Assembly: GCA_029448655.1 (NCBI GenBank)
Contig: JACCLO010000004.1
Location: forward strand, 2,108,001-2,172,000
Origin: Wolfiporia cocos
Taxonomy: Eukaryota; Basidiomycota; Agaricomycetes; Polyporales; Phaeolaceae
DNA length: 64,000 nucleotides
Direction of reading: 5' to 3'
Both the position numbers and the translations under genes were made by a program. Shown piece after piece: positions 39,895 through 48,614 of this stretch; position 1 is the first letter of the stretch, and each line of letters starts with the position of its first letter. The notes under the pieces are model-generated. The model was given only the letters and a program-made list of their open reading frames with translations. It had not been told where the DNA came from and searched no databases.

Positions 39895-39907
39895 GAAGAG
39901 GGGGTAA
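39895..39907 (+). promoter_or_regulatory. Polypurine tract of element D
   Basis: GAAGAGGGGGTAA directly before the 3' LTR, like GAGGAGGGGGTAA in element C. Confidence 0.85.
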
Positions 39908-40606
39908 TGTCACAGATTTGGGACATGCCACTATTTTTCCCGTATTTTTACCTATTTATCTGGTATTTCTACGACCTTGTAGACATTTACGCTGCTAAGC
40001 GCCCGTCTACACGTACACGCAACCAAACAACACGTACACAACGCGGTATACGTCCACTTGTCATAACAACACGTACATAACACGTTTGTACGCGCCAATG
40101 ACTCAGCGGACTAACCTCCGGTGTCACGCGCCTTACTCATATCCCAATACCGGGCTATGTCAGTACCATTGGATAAGCGGCCCGCTCGTTATCACAGGCC
40201 AATGCCCTCACGATTACTCATATCCCGATACCGGTATATAAGAATCACATGCATGGCTTACTAACGTAGCTCCAGCCACTTCCACAACACGGACCTACGG
40301 TCCAAACAAACGATCTTATTGGTGCGGCCATTACCGGCGCACATGGTCTATTGTAGTTTACGACTTAGCTGTATTAGTTATGTCTGCGCACAGACCGTCT
40401 AACTGTTTGGCTCCTCTTCGAGTAACCAAACAAAGCATGTATATAAGTAGGGCTATCACTGCGGATAAGCCTTAGATTTGTTCTCTGCATTCGCACAGTT
40501 ACATAACATCTCTGCTTGCGCCCACTAGCCTCCTCACCAACCTCCAGCAACTCCTTCAAGTCGCTTATAAGGTTATAGTGTGAGTCCCACAGTCTAGTCT
40601 GTGTCA
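39908..40606 (+). repeat. 3' LTR of element D
   Basis: 699 bp, TGTCACAG...TGTGTCA, roughly twenty differences from the 5' LTR by eye. It is followed without a matching duplication by element E1 coding sequence (CAGCGCAGCGG). Confidence 0.92.
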
Positions 40607-43600
40607 CAGCGCAGCGGCTCTATACTCCCGAAGAGTACGAAGCGATCCGACGCTTCGCGAAAGATAACCCTAGGATCATAGGAAAGAAAGGGGAGACGCG
40701 AAAGAAGTTCCGAACAAAGACACAAATCATCAACGCTGTCAGGAAAGCGCTAACGAAGTCTCAGGAATTCGCACAAAAAACCCCCGAACCAGAACGAACA
40801 ATTGAAGAGATGGTCCCGAAACACCTACTGGACTTCGCCAAGGTGTTTAGTAAGGAGTCCGCAGCAGCGTTCCCCCCGTCGAGACCATGGGACCACGCCA
40901 TCGAATTAAAACCCGATTTCGTGCCGAGAGACTGCAAAGTCTATGCACTCTCACCCAAAGAACAACAGGCGCTGGATGAATTCCTGAAAGAAAACCTGGC
41001 AAAAGGTTTCATAGTCCCTTCAAAATCCCCGATGGCGTCACCATTCTTTTTCGTCCCAAAGAAAGACAGCGGCCTGCGACCCTGTCAAGATTATCGATAT
41101 CTGAACGAGGGAACGATAAAGAACGTCTATCCCTTGCCACTGATCTCAGAACTCCTGGAAAAGCTAAAAGGAGCAAAGGTCTTCACAAAAATGGACCTTA
41201 GAGCGGGATACAACAACGTGCGAATCAAAAAGGGAGACGAATGGAAAGCGGCTTTCAAAACAAACCGAGGGTTGTACGAGCCCACGGTTATGTTTTTCGG
41301 ATTGTGCAATGCACCCGGGACCTTCCAAGCAATGATGAACGAAATCTTGAAAGAAGAAATCCTCGAAGGATGGGTGCTTGTTTATATGGACGACATCCTC
41401 ATTTTCTCAGAAAACGAGAAAGTACACAAGGAACGGGAACGGCGGATCCTTCAGAGACTGGTGGATAACCATCTCTTTGTGAAACCCGAGAAATGCGCCT
41501 TCGGTGTCGACAGAGTCGAATTTCTGGGACTAGTCATCACCCCAGGAAATATCCAGATGGACCCAGCGAAACTCAATGGGATTAAGGAGTGGCCGACTCC
41601 CCGAAATCTCAAAGAAGTCAGATCCTTCCTAGGATTTGCGAACTTTTATCGGAAATTTATCGATCACTACTCTACGCACGCCCGACCCTTGGTAGACCTC
41701 ACAAGAACGGTCACGGGGACAGGATTCCAATGGACGGAGAAAGAACAGAAAGCATTCGAGTTCATGAAGAAAGCATTCACGACGGCGCCCGCACTGGGGA
41801 CACCAGACAAGGAGAAACCGTTCATCCTCGAAACAGACGCATCTCAGTTCGCCACAGGAGCAGTACTGAAACAGACGGATGAAACAGGGCGCGAACAGCC
41901 GGTGGGATATCTCTCACAATCCCTGACATCAACAGAACGGAACTACGAAATCTACGATCGCGAACTACTCGGAATAGTCCGAGCATTAGAAGAATGGCGG
42001 CACCTATTAGAAGGAGCACCGCACCGGATCTTGATCCGAAGCGATCATCAGAACCTGACGTACTGGAGAAGCGCACAGCGCCTAAATCGGCGACAAGCGA
42101 GATGGCATCTATTCCTTTCGCAATTCGACCTGAAATTGCAGCACGTCCCCGGAAGGAAACTAGTCATGGCCGACACACTTTCCAGGTTGTACCACCTGGA
42201 CGAAAGCAACGAAGACAACGAGGGAATCACCATGATCCCAGACGAACTCGTCGTCCACGCAATCCAGATCCCGATCATCGATCGGATCAAGAACGCCCAC
42301 GATCGAGATGAATCTGCGGAACAGGCGATCCGTGCCCTGGAAGGAACAGGCGAATTCCCCGCGAGAACCACCGCGGATGAATGGCAACAAATGGATGGGA
42401 TACTGCTCTACAAGGGCAGGATGTACGTGCCGAAGGATGAGGGCCTTCGACGAGACGTCATCTCAAAATACCACGACACGATCCCGGCCGGACACCCTGG
42501 GATCTGGGGTACAACAGTACAGGTTAAGACCCATTTTTGGTGGCCCGACATGGGAACAATGATAGCGGAATACGTCCGGGGCTGCGCAATCTGTCAACAG
42601 ATGAAACCTGATAGAAATCCGCTGAAACCCCCTTTGCAGCCAATACCGACACGGGAAGACGCCCTCCCTTTCTCACAGTGATCGGTCGATTTTGTCACCG
42701 ACCTGCCAAGAGTCGGAAAGTATGACTCCATGATGGTGATTGTCGACCATGGCCTATCCAAGGCCATCTCTCTCACCCCATGCGACAAAACGATCACGAG
42801 CGAAGGGGCTGCAGAAATATTTCACCGCAAAATCTACTCGCTATACGGCGTCCCCCGAAAAATCATTTCAGACAGAGGACCACAGTTTGCATCAAAACTT
42901 TTCAAGGAATTGTGCAAACTGCAGGGAACAGAATCGGCGATGAGTACGGCGTACCATCCGCAGACCGACGGACAAACAGAAAGAATGAACCAACAAATCG
43001 AAGTATACCTTCGCATTTACTGCATGAACGACCCGTTCCAATGGGTACAGCGACTACCTGACGTCGAATTTGCACACAACACCAGACGAACCGAAAACCG
43101 GCCAGCGCCACTCGAAATAATCCTGGGATATATCCCGAGAGGATTCCCAGACTATGACAGAGTAGGGAACGTCCCAGCAGCAGTCGACAGGATCAAGAAG
43201 ATCAAAGAGGCGCGAAAGATGGCATTCATCGCGCATGAATTAGCCCAAAAAAGAATGGCAGGGCGATTCCTTAGAGAACTGCCAAAGCTTGAGAAAGGGG
43301 ACAAGGTCTGGCTCGATGCCAAGAACCTGACTATCCCCTACGAATCTAACAAACTGGCACCAAAAAGAGAAGGACCCTTCACAATCATGGAAAAGATAGG
43401 ACCCACGACATACCGGCTGCGATTACCAGCAAGCTGGAAAGTTCATCCGGTATTCCACGCCGCCTTACTAAAACCGTTCAAAGAAACAAGAGCGCACGGA
43501 CCCAATTACTTACGGCCGCCACCTGATGTCATCAAGGGACAAGAAGAATACGAGGTCGAAGCCATCTTGGCTGATAGATGGAGAGGAAAGAAACATCAGT

Positions 43601-44085
43601 ACTTCGTCAAATGGAAAGGTTATGCCACGGCCGACAACTCATGGGAAGACGAGGCGAACTTGGAACACTCCAAAGAACTGATAAAAGGCTACCACAGGAC
43701 GAGAGTCAGGACAACCCCGACGCTCGAAAATAGGACAGTAATAGCATGTCGACGACTCGCCACCAGCTTCCCCGCCGTACCGCGACCCCCGGCGATGCAG
43801 ATCGTCGAGAAGGCCGACCGCGAGGTACGCCACCAAGGAGGTATTCCCCCCAGCATCTACAGATTAGACACGCCCTCCTCTGGTACAGGGCCGAGGGACC
43901 TTTTGCTGGCCGAGCCGATGGCTGGTCGGCCCTCTTCGACATCGCGCAGGACCTCACCCACATATACAGCTCGTACCAGAACATCACCGAGGACCTCGTC
44001 CGAATGGAGGGGCAGATCAGAGCACAGAGAGAGGGACTCGAACTACTCACCGACAGACTTATCGACCGATTGGCCGCCACTATAA
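40607..44085 (+). pseudogene. Element E1 pol: RT, RNase H, integrase, chromodomain, with one TGA
   Basis: One frame from AQRLY to the stop at 44085, broken by a TGA at 42679-42681 in the integrase region (LPFSQ before it, SVDFVTDLP after). It shows RT (SPMASPFFFVPKKDSGLRP, YMDDILIFS), RNase H (DASQFATGAVL, YEIYDRELLGIVRALEEW), an integrase finger (YHDTIPAGHPGIWGT, CAICQQMK), core (ISDRGPQF, TERMNQ) and chromodomain (EYEVEAILADRWRGKKHQYF ... NSWEDEANL). The last ~110 codons are low-complexity and basic. It is nearly identical to E2 where they overlap. Confidence 0.92.
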
Positions 44086-44807
44086 CGGCCCGACTACGAC
44101 ACGCGCTCAACGACTTCGAGGATCGCGAGCACGTTACTCCCAATCGACCCGAATACACACCACGACCCGCCCGCTTTTTCACCCCCGATGAACGACGCCG
44201 AGTTGCAAGGCCGTTTGATTTTATGGAGGGCGATAGAGTATTATTTCCTCTGCCTACCGAGACTCAGAGAGCCCGCCGAACAGGAGTTAGAAACCCGACG
44301 CCACGTATTTCTGGTATGGGAGGCAACGGGAGACGTGAACCACCTGCACGCCCGACGAGCCCTAGGGCTACCCCAGCACGACAGCGAAGAGCGAATAGCA
44401 CGCCGCCTATTCGACGATCTCCGTCGGTGCAGAGCATTACCCGCGAGGAGTTTGAGCGAGGTGCGAGGGAGCACGAACAAGACACCGCCTCCCTACCCAC
44501 ATGGGCCGCACGAAACCTCCACCGAGCCGCGCACCACTGGAGGTACCAACATAACGAATACCTCCGCGATATCCCTTCCCTACGGGTACCAGCGAGGCCC
44601 TCACCTGAGCAGCCGTGTCGACAATGTGGCTCCGCCAACCACTGGATCCTCGACTGCCCCGACTATACTTGCAGAACTTGTGGACTCAATCAACCAGGTC
44701 ATCGACAGAATGAATGCCGCCAACACTTCGTATGGCGAACTCCTACGACCCCGTCCCTCAGCGGGAACGGCGACATCTACAACGAACAGGACGCCGAGGC
44801 ACTCTGA
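43746..44807 (+). CDS. Element E1 extra ORF with two zinc knuckles (env position)
   Basis: 353 codons from ATG, overlapping the end of pol by 340 bases in another frame. The N-terminal third is helical (ALFDIAQDLTHIYSSYQNIT, LTDRLIDRLAATITARL). The middle is Pro/Arg-rich. The C-terminus carries two tandem knuckles: CRQCGSANHWILDC (CX2CX4HX4C) and CRTCGLNQPGHRQNEC (CX2CX6HX4C). There is no signal peptide or membrane segment, so it is not an envelope. Nucleic-acid binding is likely from the knuckles. A second ORF overlaps it from 44188. Confidence 0.65.
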   Translation: MSTTRHQLPRRTATPGDADRREGRPRGTPPRRYSPQHLQIRHALLWYRAEGPFAGRADGWSALFDIAQDLTHIYSSYQNITEDLVRMEGQIRAQREGLELLTDRLIDRLAATITARLRHALNDFEDREHVTPNRPEYTPRPARFFTPDERRRVARPFDFMEGDRVLFPLPTETQRARRTGVRNPTPRISGMGGNGRREPPARPTSPRATPARQRRANSTPPIRRSPSVQSITREEFERGAREHEQDTASLPTWAARNLHRAAHHWRYQHNEYLRDIPSLRVPARPSPEQPCRQCGSANHWILDCPDYTCRTCGLNQPGHRQNECRQHFVWRTPTTPSLSGNGDIYNEQDAEAL

Positions 44808-44850
44808 AGGGGGGAACTTGGGAGATTCGTCGAGGCCGACAAACGCCTAG
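44188..44850 (+). CDS. Element E1 second overlapping ORF, unknown
   Basis: 220 codons in the third frame, covering the last 60 percent of the knuckle ORF. Its N-terminal 90 residues have balanced protein-like composition with aromatic and hydrophobic residues (LILWRAIEYYFLCLPRLREP, HVFLVWEATGD, RRLFDDLRRC), and it ends with a helix (LAELVDSINQVIDRMNAA). It could be a genuine dual-coding ORF or a long shadow. I cannot decide without a second intact copy. Confidence 0.4.
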   Translation: MNDAELQGRLILWRAIEYYFLCLPRLREPAEQELETRRHVFLVWEATGDVNHLHARRALGLPQHDSEERIARRLFDDLRRCRALPARSLSEVRGSTNKTPPPYPHGPHETSTEPRTTGGTNITNTSAISLPYGYQRGPHLSSRVDNVAPPTTGSSTAPTILAELVDSINQVIDRMNAANTSYGELLRPRPSAGTATSTTNRTPRHSEGGNLGDSSRPTNA

Positions 44851-44861
44851 GGAGGGGCTGA

Positions 44862-45570
44862 TGTTACGATTATTTTGATTTTTCAAATATCTGCAGAACT
44901 CACCACCGGTCGAATACGATACAGGGACTTGTCGCGCAACCAACCCCCCTGGCTACTCGTGACTCTACTGGGCGCATCCCCAGTTGTACTAGTTTGTAGG
45001 GCGTGTTTCATCGTTGGCAGATCCAACTCTGCCTCCGTTTCATGTTCATCGTTTATTAGCTGATAGATGGCGTTCAACCGCCATCATTCCTATCTATCGT
45101 CTCGGATATATCACTACATACTTATCAAACGTTTGGTACTATAGCGTAGATAGTAGCGGTGACATCTGGGACAGGCTTGACCCCTGAAAGCTAACGTAGT
45201 ATATAAACTCATGTACTTACTGTCGAGGCTCTTCAGCTCGACCTTGTTGTACAAACAAGAAGTCTTATACTCGTTCTCAAACGTAGGAAAACTACGCTCA
45301 GTATTTCTCTCTCGAGCAACCGAACGACTAAGTCCTCAAAGTGCACACTGACTTCTCGGACTTAGGCGAGTCTTATATTCTATTCGACTCGCACCTGAAC
45401 AGATTATATCCTCTAACGCGTATTGGATATTACACGATCTCCTAGGAACTTCACCTAGGACCCGAAGGCATCTAACGAGCATTTGCCTTGCATACGGCTG
45501 TACGCCCACGTGCAGAAGAACGATCTATATTCGCGACTCGAATATACGAACGGGTATTCGACCCGTAACA
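44862..45570 (+). repeat. 3' LTR of element E1
   Basis: 709 bp, TGTTACGATTATTTTG...GACCCGTAACA, preceded by the purine tract GGGAGGGGCTGA. It matches 13900-14609 and the complement of 50499-51207. Confidence 0.95.
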
Positions 45571-45682
45571 GACCCGAAGGCATCTAACGAGCATTTGCCT
45601 TGCATACGGCTATACGCCCACGTGCAGAAGAACGATCTATATTCGCGACTCGAATATACGAACGGGTATTCGACCCGTAACA
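45571..45682 (+). repeat. 112-bp fragment of an E LTR 3' end
   Basis: A direct repeat of the last ~112 bases of the preceding LTR (GACCCGAAGGCATCTAACGA...CCCGTAACA), differing at only one or a few bases. It joins straight onto the interrupted integrase region of E2. Confidence 0.93.
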
Positions 45683-48614
45683 GTTTCAGCGGATTTCTGT
45701 CAGGTTTCATCTGTTGACAGATTGCACAGCCCCGGACGTATTCCGCTATCATTGTTCCCATGTCGGGCCACCAAAAATGGGTCTTAACCTGTACTGTTGT
45801 ACCCCAGATCCCAGGATGTCCGGCCGGGATCGTGTCGTGGTATTTTGAGATGACGTCTCGTCGAAGGCCCTCATCCCTCGGTACGTACATCCTGCCCCTG
45901 TAGAGCAGTATCCCATCCGTTTGTTGCCATTCATCCGCGGTGGTTCTCGCGGGGAATTCGCCTGTGCCTTCCAGGGCGCGGATCGCCTGTTCCGCAGATT
46001 CATCTCGATCGTGTGCGTTCTTGATTCGATCGATGATCGGGATCTGGATTGCGTGGACGACGAGTTCGTCTGGAATCATGGTGATTCCCTCGTTGTCTTC
46101 ATTGCTTTCGTCCAGGTGGTACAACCTGGAAAGTGTGTCGGCCATGACTAGTTTCCTTCCGGGGACGTGCTGCAATTTCAGGTCGAATTGCGAAAGGAAT
46201 AGATGCCATCTCGCTTGTCGCCGGTTTAGGCGCTGTGCGCTTCTCCAGTACGTCAGGTTCTGATGATCGCTTCGGATCAAGATCCGATGCGGTGCTCCTT
46301 CTAGTAGGTGTCGCCATTCTTCTAATGCTCGGACTATTCCGAGTAGTTCGCGATCATAGATTTCGTAGTTCCGTTCTGTTGATGTCAGGGATTGTGAGAG
46401 ATATCCCACCGGCTGTTCGCGCCCTGTTTCATCTGTCTGTTTCAGTACTGCTCCTGTGGCGAACTGAGATGCGTCTGTTTCGAGGATGAACGGTTTTTCC
46501 TTGTCTGGTGTCCCCAGTGCGGGCGCTGTCGTGAATGCCTTTTTCATGAACTCGAATGCTTTCTGTTCTTTCGTCGTCCATTGGAATCCTGTCCCTGTGA
46601 CCGTTTTTGTGAGGTCTACCAAGGGTCGGGCGTGCGTAGAGTAGTGATCGATAAATTTCCGATAGAAGTTCGCAAATCCTAAGAAGGATCTGACTTCTTT
46701 GAGATTTCGGGGAGTCGGCCACTCTTTAATCCCATTGAGTTTCGCTGGGTCCATCTGGATATTTCCTGGGGTGATGACTAGTCCCAGGAACTCGACTCTG
46801 TCGACCCCGAAGGCGCATTTCTCGGGTTTTACAAAGAGATGGTTATCCACCAATCTCTGAAGGATCCGCCGCTCCCGTTCCTTGTGCGTTTTCTCGTCTT
46901 CTGAGAAAATGAGGATGTCGTCCATATAAACAAGCACCCATCCTTCGAGGATTTCTTCTTTCAGGATTTCGTTCATCATCGCCTGAAAGGTCCCGGGTGC
47001 ATTGCACAATCCGAAAAACATAACCGTGGGCTCGTACAACCCTCGGTTTGTTTTGAAAGCCGCTTTCCATTCGTCTCCCTTTTTGATTCGCACGTTGTTG
47101 TATCCCGCTCTAAGGTCCATTTTTGTGAAGACCTTTGCTCCTTTTAGCTTTTCCAGGAGTTCTGAGATCAGTGGTAAGGGATAGACGTTCTTTATCGTCC
47201 CTTCGTTCAGATATCGATAATCTTGACAGGGTCGTAGGCCGCTGTCTTTCTTTGGGACGAAAAAGAATGGTGACGCCATCGGGGATTTTGAAGGGACTAT
47301 GAATCCCTTGGCCAGGTTTTCTTTTAGGAATTCGTCCAACGCCTGTTGCTCTTTAGGCGAGAGTGCATAGACTTTGCAGTCCTTCGGCACGAAATCGGGT
47401 TTTAATTCGATTGCGTGGTCCCATGGTCTCGACGGGGGGAACGCTGCTGCGGACTCCTTACTGAACACCTTGGCGAAGTCCAATAGGTGTTTCGGGACCA
47501 TCTCTTCAATTGTTCGTTCTGGTTCGGGGTTTTTTTGTGCGAATTCCTGAGATTTCGTCAGCGCTTTCCTGACAGCGTTGATGACTTGTATCTTTGTTCG
47601 GAACTTCTTTCGCGTCTCCCCTTTCTTTCCTATGATCCTAAGGTTATCTTTTGCGAAGCGTCGGATCGCTTCGTATTCGTCGGGAGTATAGAGCCGCTGC
47701 GCTGTTTCTTCCGGCTGGTCTGTGGATCCAAACCCTTTCTCCCCTCGTTCTGTTTCATCTAGCTCTTCGACCTTCAAGATGTCAGGGGTGAGGTGTCGTT
47801 CGAAAATTATCTGGGCTATTCGCATGCCCGGGATAATTCTATGCGCCTTGTCTGAGTGATTAAAGACGATGGCCCCGACGTCTCCTCGGTAGTCTGAATC
47901 TATGATTCCGGCTTGTATTACCAATCCGTGTCTGAGGGTGTTGCCTGATCGTCCGGCCAGCCTTCCATACGATCCCTTCGGGATCTTCATTTTTACTCCT
48001 GTGGAGACGAGTTTCCATCCTCCGGCGGGGATTTCGGTTTCTTCTGCGGCATAAAGGTCGTATCCTGCAGCTTCTTGGGTTCCCCTTGTTGGAATTTTTC
48101 CTTCTGGGGCAACTACCATTTCTACCGTGTCCATTCGGATCGTGGTTTCCTGTTTCTTTTCTTCTGCCCCTAGTATTGATCGTACATCGACTGTTTGGTC
48201 TTTCCAGTCGATTGTGGGGTTCTCGTCTTTTAGCCACCCATACCCCAGAATCATGTTTTCTGTTCCGATCGATCCTACCAGGAATCGGACCTTTCGCGTT
48301 TTCTGGGTCTTTGGATATCGTAGGAGTATGGTGGCTTCTCGATCTATTCGCCCATCTTTGTTTTCTGTTCCGTCAACATTTTTGACGATGATCGGGTTCT
48401 TCAGGGGTTGCGTGGGTACTTTGTATTTTTCCACCACTTTGCTGTGGATCAGGTTCGACATTGCCCCTGAGTCGATTAGTGCATTGCACTTCACGGGTTT
48501 TGCCAGCGTCATGATTACCGGGATGAAGAGGGATCGATTCTTCTCGAACGAGGTAATTACATGCGCTGCTTTTTCGGAGGGTAAGACCGTGGGCTTCCCT
48601 CCTAGGCAAAATCC
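45683..48614 (-). pseudogene. Element E2 pol: protease, dUTPase, RT, RNase H, truncated integrase
   Basis: In order: retropepsin (NALIDSGAMSNLI), dUTPase (AAGYDLYA, GRSG, AGIIDSDYRGDV, RIAQII, GFGSTD; about 47700-48100), a linker (RLYTPDEYEAIRRFAKDN), RT (YMDDILIFS), RNase H (DASQFATGAVL), and the integrase finger (YHDTIPAGHPGIWGT, CAICQQMK). It then runs into LTR sequence. The dUTPase sits between protease and RT, unlike B, C and D where it is at the C-terminus. The frame is -1 to gag and open up to the GGATTTT heptamer. The ATG at 48512 is internal and probably not the start. Confidence 0.93.

Larger units (their letters stand above)
20961..40606 (+). mobile_element. Ty3/Gypsy chromovirus 'D' with dUTPase, split by element B
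   Basis: Plus-strand order: LTR (20961-21658), self-primer site, 1-kb leader, upstream ORF, gag, pol with C-terminal dUTPase, purine tract, LTR (39908-40606). Element B occupies 26491-36159. The outer flanks do not match: GGACT on the left and CAGCG on the right. The right flank lies inside element E1 coding sequence and the left flank beside a truncated A' LTR. The two LTRs differ at roughly twenty positions by eye. This is best explained as a product of recombination between two D copies, or an old insertion with a deletion. Confidence 0.9.
40607..45570 (+). mobile_element. Ty3/Gypsy element E1, 5'-truncated
   Basis: The downstream part of an E-lineage element: RT to chromodomain, two overlapping ORFs, purine tract and 3' LTR. 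Its 5' LTR, gag, protease and dUTPase are missing. The coding sequence starts exactly at element D's right end, at a codon matching the dUTPase-RT linker of E2. Confidence 0.9.

Noticed and set aside
20961..40606. Element D as a simple clean insertion
   Set aside because: Its two flanks share no 5-bp duplication and belong to two different broken elements.
42730..44085. Integrase region as a separate gene
   Set aside because: It is in the same frame as the upstream pol with a single TGA between. It is one polyprotein with a nonsense change.
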